Assembly: GCA_024704765.1 (NCBI GenBank)
Contig: JAKMXF010000077.1
Coordinates: 850,534-914,533, forward strand
Direction: 5' to 3'
DNA: 64,000 nt
Source of the DNA: Oopsacas minuta
Lineage: Eukaryota; Porifera; Hexactinellida; Lyssacinosida; Leucopsacidae
Within the stretch, counting starts at the first letter, position 1, and each line of letters opens with the position of its first letter. A model generated the notes under the pieces. That model was not told the origin of the DNA and did not search any database. It was given only the letters and a program-made list of their open reading frames with translations. Shown here one piece after another: positions 24,830 through 36,840 of this stretch. The translations under genes and the position numbers were made by a program.

Positions 24830-25907
24830 ATGGTAAGAAGCAGAATCAAATTCCAAAAGCCCTTGGTTCACAGAAATTTCACCATCGTTGATATCCTGCA
24901 CGAAAAACGATATATTGAGGCAGGCGATATCGTAGATAAGCAACGATCAGGTCGGCCAAGAACAATTCGGACTCGTGCTAGAAAAAGGTTCGTCATAATT
25001 TAACTCTTTGGCCCACGACGTCCTACCGAAAAGTCGTCCCAAAGGTCGGTATAGATAAGGAATCTACTCGACGGATAATCAAGAAAGACTTAAGTATTAA
25101 ATGTTTCAAACAAAGTTGAGTAGAGTTTCTTAATGTCCAGGTAATTGAAAAGAGAATCCGAAGATGTTGTAGACTGCTGGATCGACTCAAAATGTCAACA
25201 GTGATTCAATTTATTTCGGATGAGAGGATCTTCTGTATTGAGGAGAAGTGGAACTCTCAAAATTCGCGGGTTTGTTCCTTAACCGGTAATGACTTCCCAG
25301 AAAACTTAAGAAGTGTCCAGAAATCACACCCCAAAAGTATTATGTTTTGGGCGAGAATTTCAATTTTGGGAAAACTCCGTTAGGATTCATACTCGAAGGT
25401 ACAAAATTAATGCTCGGGTATACAAAGATCTTAACTGGAGAAACATGTCTTAGCAATTGGTTTGACCTTCATGAACACAAGGCATGGCTATTTCAACATG
25501 GTGCACCGGCTCATACCGCTTAAATATCTCATCATTGGTTGTCAAGTAAGATCTCAGGGTTTTTGAACCGTGACAAATGCACCCCCCCTTCAAGTCCTGA
25601 CCTAAACCCTTGTGATTATTATTTGTGGGGAAGACTAGAGACACTAGTAAACAATAGATCCCACAACAGTATTCCAGCACTAAAACGAGCGTTAAAGGAA
25701 GCTTGCTGTGTAATAGATCAGGATGAGGTCACTCGGGTCTGCAAATTATTCTCGTCCAGATTTAAAGATTGCCTGAAGGCTGGAGGGAATAGATTTGAAA
25801 ACAAAAGAGCCAAAATATTTTCGAATATGATAGTGAGACATAATAGCATTTTCGTAACAAAATATTTGTCTGGTTATATGCTTTACATGCACAAGAATTA
25901 CATTTAA
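24830..25907 (+). pseudogene. Tc1/mariner-like transposase pseudogene (host of nested mariner)
   Basis: Plus-strand fragments in order: KQRSGRPRTIRTRARKR near 24940-24990 (GRPR AT-hook-like linker after the HTH); a RRIIKKDL block near 25075; FISDERIFCIEEKWNSQN near 25205 (first catalytic Asp); a VWGRISILG-like block near 25340; a LFQHGAPAHTA-like block near 25490-25520 in a broken frame; then an intact 123-codon tail from 25539 with PPSSPDLNPCDYYLWGRLE, the third catalytic motif ending in Asp. That motif suggests a D,D-type intermediate between Tc1 and mariner. Several stops and frameshifts; inactive. Confidence 0.8.
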
Positions 25908-25939
25908 ATTTGTTGCAGAACTTTTTGAGGCACCCTGTA

Positions 25940-27222
25940 TGTCCTATTCCCTGATGAAATTCACAGGTAACAACATCATCGTCCATTTATGCACCATTCA
26001 ATAATAGTGAGCAAAAGCAATGATGCTTTAATTTGAATCAATATAATTGACAAATTCGAATGTATATCCCATTCAACAGCCCTAAACTCAATTTCTAGAA
26101 ACAAGGAGTATTCTTGGCATCTGAAAAATGGGTACATCTTACCAGAGTGGGCAACTTTAACATAGGTTAAACACAGCACTGGGGGTAAGAATAATCTTTT
26201 AGGTCCTCCGGTTGGTTGCAATAATTATTTAGGATTTCCATATTATAACACTTAAATCAGAAACTATTCTAAATGTACTGTTTTGGCAGCTAGGGAAGAG
26301 AAAAGGAGAACGATTAATAAAAACTCAAATGGCCAAACTCAAAACAAACCTTGACTTGGCAAGTCAAGACCTTTCATCTATGAATTAAGTTTATCCCGAC
26401 AATTGGTAGGTATCAATTTCGTTTATCAGAAAATACTTTCACCCATATAGCGATCTTTTTCGTGCACAAGAAGTTTTCTGCGGCATTTCTAACTAACAAA
26501 ATAGGTTGTATTTTCAAATTAGAGCAACCGGACGCGTTTACCATGGTGTAGCCCCTGCACGAGACTTTGCCAGGGGGACATCTCTGTCTATGCACCCCAT
26601 AGCGGCGTCCCAGCCAGTTACCCATCCACCCAATATTTTTTATCAGTTTGCGGAGAGGTTAGAACCTGGGAGCGAGCATGTTTGTATACATTTTTCCTCT
26701 TACTACTGGTTGATTCTTCCCATATCCTATCTATCATATAAACGCTGTTAATCTATTGAATGTATATACATGTTTCGTTGATTTGTCCACTCTTCGAATT
26801 TACAAAATCGACAAACAAACTAATATATTCAAGTAAAACTTCGATTTTGCGAATTCAACACATATTATTTGTTAACATCTATGACCAATATAACGCGCAA
26901 CCAAACATCAAAGTGTAAATATAAGTTATCCTACAACAAAATTTGGGTCATCAATTGGACAATATTCTTCATATTAGTAGGGTGCCATACGTAACTATTT
27001 ACTAAAAGCATCGAATTGTTCTCTGTATAAAATTTAGTTTGTCGCTAAATTTCAGGAATATAACTTAACATTATCGTTGTAAGTGAAATCCTACCATAAT
27101 TTGAGGATCGCATGTATGTCTATTTGGAAAATCAACATTGGTTATTCTCCTTGTAAGAATTCCATAAAGAGAACCTGCGTCTTTGTAATTTGTATTTGAT
27201 CCTGGTTAGGGTATTTTATAGG
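25940..27222. other. intergenic, nothing recognised
   Basis: No supported gene. A relatively GC-rich patch at about 26525-26640 has short overlapping ORFs on both strands that match nothing I know. Confidence 0.4.
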
Positions 27223-29917
27223 CAGGGTTCTATCTACTGGGGGGGTGGGGGGAAGCTTCCTCTCCAAACTCCTCAACTTCCCCCCCAAAAATCTCATAAA
27301 ATGGACTATTAATCGCAATATATTATTCAATGGATAAATTATTAGAATATCAATTCATTGTGAAAATACTATTTGAAGTCTAAATAAATAATATGTGGGA
27401 AACCTGAATGACTTTTCATACTATTTGCAACTGCGAAATAATAATATATGTTGGAAAGTACAGCTTCCCACTATCCAGCCGCCTATATATTAGTGATGTA
27501 CGAATTCTTGAGGTATAATATAGCGGAAAAAATTCTTTTTGTTAACTTCACATAGGTAATAATTGATTAACCCAGTGTTACCACATGGATAAATTTGTTA
27601 TCATTCGAGGAACTAAAAGAAATATTTCGGATTGCAACAATATATCTGAGTCTGAACCACAACCACCAGAGGAAGATGCGATTGTTTCTACTCCATGCGC
27701 TTCTAAAACAGCCAAATAAATGCGAGCCTACAAGGACAACTTAGTTTATAATCCTACTTGGAAGAATGAATATACGTGGATGGACTACGATTCATCCCAA
27801 AATGGTATGGTGTGTATGATTTGTAAGGTCCATGGTAAACCACCGGTACAAGCGAGAGGTACATGGGTGACAAAACCTATAAACAATTGGGTGAAGGCGA
27901 AAAGTTTACTAATACAACATGAGAAATCTGATTGGCACGCAGCAGCTATCGAAAGAATGGTTATGTCTCAATCAACAGAGGAACATGTTAATGTAATGGA
28001 ACAATTGGAAGCAGCCACTGCGGAGGAGAAGAAACAGAACCGTGACATTATGAAAAAGCTTATTCGATCCTTATATTTCTTGGTTAAGCATCATATCCAC
28101 CATACAACTACATTTGAAAACCTCATTACTTTACAAATTGAGAATGGGGACATCATACAGAAATCTCACAGAGAGAAGTGTCCACACAATGCGACATATG
28201 AATCATGTACCACAATAGTGGAACTTCTCTCAAGTATTAGCAATGTACTCGAGAAGAGGATCATCACCAGTCTCAGTGCTAGCCCATATTATTCATTAAT
28301 GGCTGATGAAAGTACGGATGTAGCATCACAAGAAGAGTTGTTAGTATGTGCACGTTGGATAGAAGATAATAAATCAGTAGAACATTTTCTTGGAATTTTG
28401 CATGCGAAGGAGAAAAATGCTCAAGCGATCGCTTGTTACCCTCGAACTTTTCTTCATTCCAAAAACATTTGTTTTGATAAGATGCGTGGACTTGGTTTTG
28501 ATGGTACAAAAACTATGTCGGGTCACAGAAGTGGTGTTCAAATACGGCTAAGATTACATGCACCAAGCTTTATCTATGTGCACTGTCGCTGCCATAAGCT
28601 TCAACTTGCTGCATTAAATGCTGCATCAGAACATACAGTACTGAAGAGAGTTTTGGTTACACTATTAACAATCTGGAAGGCTTTTCATTTTTCTCCCAAA
28701 AAAGCTGAGAAACTTGGTGAGATTCAAGCTGAACTCAGGCTCCTGAAATCAAAATGCAGAAGCCTAGTGATACTCGCTGGTTAGCCCGTGAGAGAGCTGT
28801 GTCTGTTGTGCAACGGAGTTTACCAGCTTTGGTCAGTACATTTGAAGAGATATACGCAGAAACTGGGGATGCAGAATCACATGGAATTGTAACTCTCTTA
28901 TTGAAGTACAAGACTGTCGCATGTATCTACATGCTATCAGATGTTCTTCATATCGTAGCGAAATTGCAAGGAAGTCTATAAGCCAAGGATATTGATCTTG
29001 CGAGTGTGCCATCGATGGTTGCTAGTACTACTAAACGGCTGTTGGAGCTCAAAGAAGATGTAACAAGCAGCATATGGTTCAAGGAACATTCTTTGGTTTT
29101 TACTGATGATGCTTAATTAGGAGAGAAACACATCGTGGTATTGGAAGAAGAGAAGAGTGAATTTCTTCACAAGGTGTATCGACCATACCTCCAAAGTGTC
29201 ATAGATCACATTAATGTCCGGATGGAGTCTACTGAACTCATTTCAGCCATGTCTGTTTTTGACCCTCGCCATCTTCCTGGTACAGAAGAAGAATTATCAG
29301 AGTACGGAATAGAACATATTAAGACACTCACGGATTTTTATAGTGTGAACAAAGGATCAATGTAGGAGGAGATGAAGGTATATCACAGCCTGACATCGAA
29401 GCTAAAGAAACTGAGTCAGAGTGGAAATTGTTTAGACGCTTAATTTTCCTACAGTAAAAGGTAGGTCCTTACAATTTGTACTCTCAAGACTGCTGGGGAA
29501 CGGAGAGATATATGCTGCATTTCCAAACTTGGCAAAGATAGCCGCTATTTTGGAAGTATTACCAGTGACAACAGCCACAGTCGAAAGGAGTTTCAGCAAT
29601 ATGAAATTAATAAAAACGAGACTTCGCAGCCGAATGAGTGAAGAGACACTTGATTATTGTATGCGCATATGTATTGAAGGTCCTGATCACCTATCTGATG
29701 AAAATTTAGTGGCAGTATTGGAGCATTATAAAGGAATGAAAATTTGAAAAATCAATTTGTGAGCGACCCTTTCATGTTTTACTAACGATAGAAATCTTCA
29801 TTATTAAGAATTAGATTAGATGTTTGGTGTTTACTTCAAGGTTGTAATATTTTGATAATTGTGTACTAAGCATTTCAAAGTTTCCCCCCCAAATTTAAAA
29901 TCCTAGATAGAACCCTG
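27223..29917 (+). mobile_element. hAT transposon (ZNF862/KIAA1586-type), degenerate
   Basis: Perfect 14-bp TIRs, CAGGGTTCTATCTA at 27223-27236 and the reverse complement at 29904-29917. G/C-rich subterminal tracts lie inside both ends. The immediate flanks share ATAGG on both sides, but a full 8-bp duplication is not visible, so the TSD has decayed or the ends were altered. The interior holds a plus-strand hAT transposase with several breaks. Confidence 0.88.
27585..29747 (+). pseudogene. hAT transposase pseudogene (ZNF862-like)
   Basis: Starts at ATG 27585 (MDKFVIIRGTKRNISD) and meets an in-frame stop at 27717. From 27720 it stays open for 354 codons, with a TTF-type zinc-finger-like segment (MVCMICKVHGKPP, then HEKSDWHAAA), the RNase H-like catalytic block YYSLMADESTDVASQEELLV and GLGFDGTKTMSGHRSG, then VHCRCHKLQLAALNAA. 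After a frameshift come PSDTRWLARERAVSVV, more breaks at 28981, 29115 and 29363, and the C-terminal hATC domain (VTTATVERSFSNMKLIKTRL) ending at 29747. Order and content match a complete hAT transposase of the ZNF862/KIAA1586 group. About five inactivating changes. Confidence 0.85.
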
Positions 29918-30643
29918 ATAGGCCTATAGATCTGGAAGGATTTGATTTTTGCTGTTATGTTACGCACAGTAGCCTTTATTACCATTTAGGAAATCAACAA
30001 ATAATATATATTGATTTGTAACATGAATATGGTGATTTACAATCACCATTTTGTATGTTTCGATTTTATCACTTAAATATCAGTTTGGATGATGATTTTC
30101 AAAATCGACAAAATATAAATTTTGATCATACTATAAAATAAATTTTTAAAATGGATAGAATAAGCAAAATACCATGTGGCTAGAGATGGACACTAAGTTA
30201 ATCCTTTGGATTTTATCACAGTATCACTTTGAATTACATATTTGAAATATATTAGGGGCAACTCAAACATTTCAGTAGTAGAAATATGAAATTCGAACAT
30301 CCCTGCGTCACAAAACAATGTCATCTCGTTTTGACATCGATTATATGATACAGAGCATTAACGGAGCGTGGTGTTGGAGCGCTCCATTTATTGATACAGT
30401 AGCGGTCACACATTGATGAAGTCTGTTAGACTTGTAGACGTTAAGTTAATGGGAAAATTTTTCCCAATATAATACTGACGGCACCATTTGGCACTGATGG
30501 TGACAGCACACTTAATTAATTCACGATAATGGAACAGCAAGTTTCCTGGAAAATTCACATTTGTCATTTGTTGCACATTTGACCTTGTTAATCACAGATG
30601 TAGGTTAATGTGTGATGACAACTGCCAAGCATTTGTTCTTAAC
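29918..30643. other. intergenic, nothing recognised
   Basis: AT-rich spacer between two hAT-type elements. No ORF or motif was recognised. Confidence 0.45.
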
Positions 30644-30884
30644 CAGTGGCGGATTCTTTAAAAAATTCTCTGTGGGAAAATTGAACTTATCAGAGCTATT
30701 TTTTGATTTCATTATAGAATACTACACAGTACACATATTAGAATTACAATTCGTTGGGTATATCCAAGCAATTCGATATTTTCTGATTCTTTATTGCACG
30801 TTTATATTCTTGTTTACTAATTAATTTCAGTTATTCTAATATTGAAAACTAGAGAGTCAATTACCCCCCAGGAATCCGCCATTG
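30644..30884. mobile_element. 241-bp hAT MITE with perfect 8-bp TSD
   Basis: TIRs CAGTGGCGGATTC (left) and, inverted, CAATGGCGGATTC (right) are flanked by a perfect 8-bp direct repeat TTCTTAAC at 30636-30643 and 30885-30892. Non-coding interior. The perfect duplication points to a relatively recent insertion. Confidence 0.9.
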
Positions 30885-31485
30885 TTCTTAACTTTTGTTG
30901 TTATCAATTTTCTGATTTTTATAGAGACAACTATAGATGTCTAGTATTGCCTCCTGAACAACCGTACATCATTCTATTTGCGACAATCATTTGGGCCACC
31001 TCCGGCTGAAACACTTTGGGCTCCCTGTAGCCAAGAGAAGGAGATCGATAATTATAGAGATGCAAATTTGGCATATTGATGACAGTCTACGTCAAATATC
31101 AAAACAAATGCTTGGCAGTCATCATGGCAATATTATGTGGCTTACAAAGAATTATGAGTTCGGGGCATTAGAGAACTAGACATAATTATTTCCTAAATAT
31201 GTATAACCTACAGTGCAACAGATAAAGGGTATAAATGTAATTTCAGGTGCCCAGAATTTCGGCCAAAAAATTATATCACCATAAATCACTTCTCTGCACA
31301 ACTGTATTATATACTACTTTACTTGTGTCCGCAGATATTACAGCAGCGACAAATATTTACTTCCAATAGATATAGTAGCATTAGAAAACGCACAATCATA
31401 AGTGACTGGAAAATGAACAGAAATGGTGGTGGAATATATGCCAGACTCAATCACTAGCTCTTCTCTCCCTTTATTCATACTTTCC

Positions 31486-31554
31486 TAGAGTAACATACAT
31501 CATGTATAGGGATTGAGAGGTTAGTAGCTTGGTAGAAATAAAAATACAAGGTGT
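31486..31554 (+). repeat. direct repeat left of Tc1-like element
   Basis: Contains GATTGAGAGGTTAGTAGCTT and flanking matches. The counterpart at about 32797-32854 has GTATTGAGAGGTTGGTAGCTT. The two copies bracket the Tc1-like element. Confidence 0.6.
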
Positions 31555-31556
31555 CA

Positions 31557-32794
31557 AAGTTCTGTTAAATTGCTAAACCTTTATAACTTCTAAAAATGCA
31601 AAAGTGAGAATGTTAGTAATTTTCACATTGGGTTAATATAGTAACTATGTTGAGTAAACAGCTATGAGTATTCTATATACCCACCTCTATTCTTAACTAC
31701 AGCCTTGAGTCGTCCCTTAAACTGTTGAATAGAATCTCGCATCTCTTGCTGGGGCATTTTTCCCATTCCCTAATGAGCGCGTTCCTTAGTGATTTCAAAC
31801 TCCTATGTAGCTTTGACAGGCCCTTGTTTGTAGTGTGCCCCATGCAGAGAAGTCGAATGGGTTAAGATCTGGGCTGAAGGGTGGCCATTCTTCCTTCGAT
31901 ATAAAATCAATATTTTATGCCCTAACCAAGATTGAGTGGCTTTTGATGCGTGGGCAGGGGCAGAATCCTTTTGGAACACTTTGCACCCGCATGTTGAATT
32001 TCTGGCTCTAAAATTAACTCTCTCTATGTTTTAGAGTCAGTATTAACTCCTTGGGGTGACAACAATCAGATTTGTCCGGCAATTGGCAAACACACCAGCA
32101 CACACCATCAAACATTGGGGTTTTGCACTCTATCAACAAACCATCCTTCATCACTAATGCTTTTTGATGATGCAATTGGAATGCGATCATTTTGGGTGCG
32201 ACTCCTCAATTCTGACAACTTTTTCATGAGTAAATAGTACCTATTTTCAGCACCCACTAGGAGCCGGGCTAGAATCATTTTCGATATTTTAAATATTTGC
32301 TTTATTAAAACAGGAGTAAGATGGTGTGCTGTACGGAGTTTCAAAGACTTAACCCCTAAGTCATTCCGCACCAATTTTCGAATGGTTTCGTAAGTAACTA
32401 ATAAATGGAAAGCCATTTTTCTGATAGAGCGCCGACGATTTCGAGCAATTCGGGGTGGATACCTTTTTCATGCTGTGGGGTGGAAACTGATTTTGGGCGG
32501 TCTAAACATGACCAGTGTCTTTATACGGCTGATGGTGCGGTAAATTAGTTGGCAATTGACTTTTACCTCCTTTAAGCCACTCAAAATTCTTTCGTAGACT
32601 TACCAGCAGTAAAAAATCCAATAATCTTTGAACTTATTGCCGCCATGGGCTGTAAATTTGAAATTTGTATGAGAGATGATTATTTGATTCGAAATATCTA
32701 TTCAAATGTATTAAAACTGTTTAACATAGTGTGTGATAATAACTGTGCCTAAATTAGGGCATACTTTAAGTAACAGAACTTAATTGACACCCTG
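31557..32794 (-). mobile_element. Tc1-like transposon, degenerate
   Basis: TA at 31555-31556 and 32795-32796. TIRs start CAAGGTGTCAAAGTTCTGTT on the left and, inverted, CAGGGTGTCAATTAAGTTCT on the right, where the right has a small insertion. The 1.24-kb length and a minus-strand Tc1-type transposase remnant support the call. Confidence 0.82.
31680..32450 (-). pseudogene. Tc1-like transposase pseudogene
   Basis: A 102-codon open segment (32416-32108) carries RNDLGVKSLKLRTAHHLTP and, further on, YYLLMKKLSELRSRTQNDRI, equivalent to the first catalytic region, where the expected DEK is replaced by MKK. It ends with FVDRVQNPNV. Further fragments to the left include QGVNTDS-like and EEWPPFSPDLNPFDFSAWG, the last bearing the third acidic motif of D37D-like Tc1 relatives. 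Many stops. A copy of a family with the SPDLNP-FDF signature rather than NPIENLW. Confidence 0.78.
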
Positions 32795-32796
32795 TA

Positions 32797-32854
32797 GAGA
32801 GTTACATAAATCATCTTTAGGTATTGAGAGGTTGGTAGCTTGGGAGAAATAGAA
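32797..32854 (+). repeat. direct repeat right of Tc1-like element
   Basis: Partner of 31486-31554. Probably one of two tandem units into which, or between which, the transposon inserted. Confidence 0.6.
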
Positions 32855-33988
32855 TTGGAGACTAACACACACTATCACTATCGATTGAGAGAATATTAGC
32901 TGGGTGTGAAACAGAGAGTAACAAAATAATCTTAAAATATGTAATCACTTTTTAATGCCGATATTCATAATCAGCATTAAAATTCAGTTATTCTGGAGGT
33001 AACAAGGCCATGTATGAAAAATGATACAGAAATATTTTTCGAAGAAAATATAAAAATTTTCCTATACCACCCCAAGGAGATTTCTTCCCCTTCAATCGGG
33101 CTCCCTATTTTATAGTAGCTCATGTGATTTCGAATGGCACTAGTCTCAGCTTCTGATATTGCCCAATACGATGTTATTCTATGGAAAGACAGCCAAATAA
33201 CTTCGAAAAAGCCGTATGAAACAGTCGCCGACTCGAAAATAATACAAATCCCCGATGCCTCTATATCAATTCATTTTACAATTTATTTAGCTCTCTTTGT
33301 GCCTATTTTCATACTTGTATCAAAAATGAACCTTATGCCATTCTTATCATTCATAAATCAATAGTACAGTCGAGAGTGATATTTCTTACTATTGTTGCAG
33401 GAAATTTAATAAGAATAATTCAATGGAAATGTATACATCACATCTGAGCATGAAAAAATATTAGAAAAACCGGTGTAGGAAAATCCGTTTTTGATCGTAT
33501 ATGATTTTGCTTTATATAATCAGGGCGACCATCTGTTCATTTTTACAAATGACTGTTTATCTCGTATATTCAAACAAAGATTATTCCATGTTCATCTCAA
33601 AACCCAATGGTTCATGGTTATTGTAGGGTTTATGGACTGTGTTCATCATCTGGCGCTATAAAAATTGCACTTTTTACATGATCAAAAGCCAGCAAAAAAT
33701 CTGCTAACAAAATTACCAAAATCCCAATAATTTTGTATCACTATGTAATATATAGTATTATCGAGAACAAGCACTTCAAGGAGCAAAAAATCTCAAGCGG
33801 AAATAGACCAGATTTCTACTGTAGTAAATTCATTTTGCTGGTGAATAGTGCTGGATGAACCCTTGTACCTGACCGTCAGTAGTCTGGGTTCCTTATTCAT
33901 TTTCGTTAGTGGAATTGGCCTACGTGTTTTTCGGTTAGCTTTAAGAATATTTACCCTTTAATCATTTCGCTCTTTCAATATTTCGATG
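32855..33988. other. NUP85 upstream region
   Basis: No gene recognised. It should contain the NUP85 promoter and first (5'UTR) exon if the 3' splice site at 33994 is real, but no donor could be assigned. Confidence 0.35.
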
Positions 33989-33994
33989 TTTTAG
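33989..33994 (+). promoter_or_regulatory. predicted 3' splice site before NUP85 start codon
   Basis: The stretch TTTCGATGTTTTAG ends at 33994, 11 bp before the ATG at 34006. It is a plausible acceptor, implying a 5'UTR intron. Inferred from sequence only. Confidence 0.45.
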
Positions 33995-34005
33995 TCTTTC
34001 TTTGG

Positions 34006-35979
34006 ATGAATCTATACTCTACCATAAAGTTTACGACAAATTACAAATCTTCGCGAATATTTGGCATCCCTAATCTTTATGATAGTTTACTTATTTTTAC
34101 TCATGGTTCAACTACTCCAGATCCACTTCATGATATACTTCACTTCTCTCCACTAAATTCTTATTATTTCAGACCCTATCAGGTACAGAGTATGATAGAA
34201 TTGTTCCACTCTATTTTTTTGGAATTACACGCCGCTTTACCTGGCTCAAGTGATCCTTCAAAACATTCTACGGCAGATTCAGATTTTTCCTTATTAAATT
34301 TTAGTCTACGATACAGAGCTGTTATTCAGAAGGATTTTGGAAATATTTACAGTTCTTTCGATTCCTCATATGACCCTGTATCAGTTCAACATTTGATTTG
34401 GCACTTATCTGAAATACTATATTTAGCACCTACTGAGCATTGCAAAACTAACAAATTATTATCTCTGAAGTTAGCTAATTGGATCCAAATTCACGGAAAG
34501 CATTCTTGCAAATTTATAGATTCTTGTGATAATTCTAATATTCACCTTTCTGATATTTTGACTGAAATGTGTATATTAATTCTTCAAGGAAGAATTCATG
34601 ACTGTGTAAACTTACTCATTCTTGTGCTCGCTGAGAGGGAGGGCTGGCCTACTCTTGTGGATAAACAACTGGATTCAATCCAATGTTTTGTTGATTTACT
34701 TCATACTTGGCCTTTTCAATTCAATAACGATTCTGAAAACGATCTCTTTAATAAGTGGATATCATGGAAAGATTGTTGCAGGGATGCTATTGATAATGGC
34801 CGTCTACAATCTATTTTTGAAATAGAACAGTTAGCAAAATTGATGAGCGGAAATAGAGATACATTTGAACATATTCCTCTTTCTTCTTGCCCTCGATGGA
34901 TAGACATGTTGGTTGGTTTGTTGTTATATTGCCATCCATTCGGAGAAGCATTTAGTACAGAATTAATGGAACTAGTTCGCTATGCATACATATCTTTTAA
35001 CGCTTCGGATGAAATCGATAAGATTTTGCTTAATCTGTTCACTAGCTCGCTATTGGACTTTTTCCAGTTATTATGCAAAATTGAACCGAGTTGGTGTCTA
35101 GCTGCTCATTTAGCTGATTTATTTACTCTAGCTGGCTATCAAGACATTAATTCTCGATTCTATCCCAAATGTGAAAGTAGCGAAGAGGATGAACTTAGAT
35201 TAAACGAACATATTATGCTTGGGTACGCATCATCTCTAATGAATAATCCCTTATTTTGGACATCAGGAGCTGACTATTTAATATATGCTTGTCCATCTTT
35301 AGGACATACTACGCTGACAACTTATCTTGAACGAATTGGAGCTGGGTCTAATTCTGAAACATCAACTAAAGTAGTAGCTATATGTGAGAAATATAATATC
35401 AAGAATACTTTATCTATTGTATCCAAAATACAAACTAGGGTGTCTTTGAGACTAGGGGATATACCTCAGGCAATAAATTGGAGCTTATTAGTAGATGATG
35501 ACAAATTCAGTAAATATTTAGTACGTAAATATTTATTTCATTATATGATGGAAGGATGTATGCAATATTTATTTGATATACGCAAATTTAGTTCAAGAAT
35601 ATTCTTTGGTGAAGATTTTGCTTTTCTATTGAAATATTCAGAATTTCATTTTCTATATTCTACTGGAGATGTCTGTAACTCTGCAAAGCTATTAGCAAGT
35701 ATTATTCGTTCTGAGGTTGCGCCTAGAGGTTTTTGGATACCGCTCTTTTTCGACATGCTACCTCTACTGGAATTGGAAGAATGTCTCTTTTCAGAAGATG
35801 ATACTTATGAAATGATGAGAGTGCTCCAAGAAGTTTCGTTATCCTACGCGAATAATACTTTCAATATACCTGGTATACATCAGGAACGAAAGACTGGAAT
35901 AATTATTAATAACAAATTCAATATTTTGCGATTGGCACTTACTAGAAGTCTCTCAAAACCTTTGATATCAGATATATAA
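34006..35979 (+). CDS. NUP85: Nucleoporin NUP85
   Basis: NUP85 is a scaffold subunit of the Y-shaped NUP107-160 complex of the nuclear pore, needed for pore assembly and mRNA export. The ORF is 657 codons, almost the same as the roughly 656 aa of the human protein, with no intron. It is an all-helical protein of the ancestral coatomer element (ACE1) kind. Recognisable family landmarks: LIWHLSEILYL (around residue 130), ILILQGRIHDCVNLL (about 190), a WCLAAHLADLFTLAGY block (about 365), MLGYASSLMNNPLFW, GADYLIYACPSLG, then LRLGDIPQAINWSLL, APRGFWIPLFFDMLPLLE and the C-terminal RLALTRSLSKPLISDI. The first methionine is preceded by a likely splice acceptor. No frameshift or internal stop; probably functional. 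Confidence 0.9.
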   Translation: MNLYSTIKFTTNYKSSRIFGIPNLYDSLLIFTHGSTTPDPLHDILHFSPLNSYYFRPYQVQSMIELFHSIFLELHAALPGSSDPSKHSTADSDFSLLNFSLRYRAVIQKDFGNIYSSFDSSYDPVSVQHLIWHLSEILYLAPTEHCKTNKLLSLKLANWIQIHGKHSCKFIDSCDNSNIHLSDILTEMCILILQGRIHDCVNLLILVLAEREGWPTLVDKQLDSIQCFVDLLHTWPFQFNNDSENDLFNKWISWKDCCRDAIDNGRLQSIFEIEQLAKLMSGNRDTFEHIPLSSCPRWIDMLVGLLLYCHPFGEAFSTELMELVRYAYISFNASDEIDKILLNLFTSSLLDFFQLLCKIEPSWCLAAHLADLFTLAGYQDINSRFYPKCESSEEDELRLNEHIMLGYASSLMNNPLFWTSGADYLIYACPSLGHTTLTTYLERIGAGSNSETSTKVVAICEKYNIKNTLSIVSKIQTRVSLRLGDIPQAINWSLLVDDDKFSKYLVRKYLFHYMMEGCMQYLFDIRKFSSRIFFGEDFAFLLKYSEFHFLYSTGDVCNSAKLLASIIRSEVAPRGFWIPLFFDMLPLLELEECLFSEDDTYEMMRVLQEVSLSYANNTFNIPGIHQERKTGIIINNKFNILRLALTRSLSKPLISDI

Positions 35980-36136
35980 ATAGTTTACTTTTAAATATAC
36001 TTTCGTTTTATTATGGATTCCAAGTGAAATACCTTAGTCAGTGGGATACGTTTTAGTTACTTTATTTTATCCATTTGGAACGTAAGTACAGTGTATTACT
36101 CAGGGTACAAAAATAGATTTGCTTAGGATTACAATA

Positions 36137-36840
36137 CAATAGAACCTGTATAAGTGGGGAAGTCGAGACGGCGAATCTACTGACAAGTCCCCCATTCCCC
36201 ATTTATAATTCAAATGCAGATGTCCTTTAACCAAGGTTTTTTGAGTCAATATGATAGCCACTTCCACAACTACTGTTTTTTCAATAATATTGGAAGATTA
36301 TAACATGCTTTGATGTTGTGATTAGATAAATAATTTCGCTACAAAATTTCTTAGAAAACCAATAAATTTCAATCCATCATTGCGATAAATACGTCAATTT
36401 TCTAAAATTATCACATACAGTATTCCCTCGAATAATCGCCCTTCTGATGCTCCTAAAATATATTCAATACTTAAAGTGAATCGTCATATCCCCTTTATTT
36501 TGGTCAATACACTGTTTGTTAGGATAAATACACAAATTGCAAGCACATAGGTATGATAGTATCGATATTATCGTGTTTAGAAAAATAAAATCTTGCCTCT
36601 TAGGGGGCTTGAGATTCGTCCGGTATATTCGAGGTATTATGGCAAATTGATTATTCAAAGAAAATTTATCGTAGAATTCCACTTATAGAGGTAAATGTAT
36701 AAAGTGTATAATTATCTCTACAGTATGCCCCATCCCCCGTTTATTGAGGTTCGTTTCTATAGAAATGAATGAAGGTGGACAAAAATTGTCCCGTTTATAG
36801 AGGTTCCCATTTATATAGACTCAGCTTATATAGGTTGCAC
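36137..36840. mobile_element. TA-flanked non-autonomous element, about 0.7 kb
   Basis: TA at 36135-36136 and 36841-36842. The left end CAATAGAACCTGTATAAG and the inverted right end GTGCAACCTATATAAG match over about 16 bp. Subterminal motifs with CCCCAT and TTTATAGAGGTT recur inside. No transposase. Probably a pogo/Tc1-type MITE with internal repeats. Confidence 0.6.

Larger units (their letters stand above)
23294..25937 (+). mobile_element. Tc1/mariner-superfamily element split by a nested mariner
   Basis: TA at 23292-23293 and 25938-25939. TIRs start CAGGGTGCCTCAAAGATTCT on the left and, inverted, CAGGGTGCCTCAAAAAGTTC on the right. Removing the nested mariner (23475-24809 plus one TA) leaves about 1.3 kb, the usual size for the superfamily. 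The plus-strand transposase remnant lies entirely to the right of the insertion. Confidence 0.88.

Noticed and set aside
27215-29925. 8-bp target duplication for the ZNF862-type hAT
   Set aside because: Only ATAGG is shared next to the TIRs; a full 8-bp match is absent, so I do not claim one.
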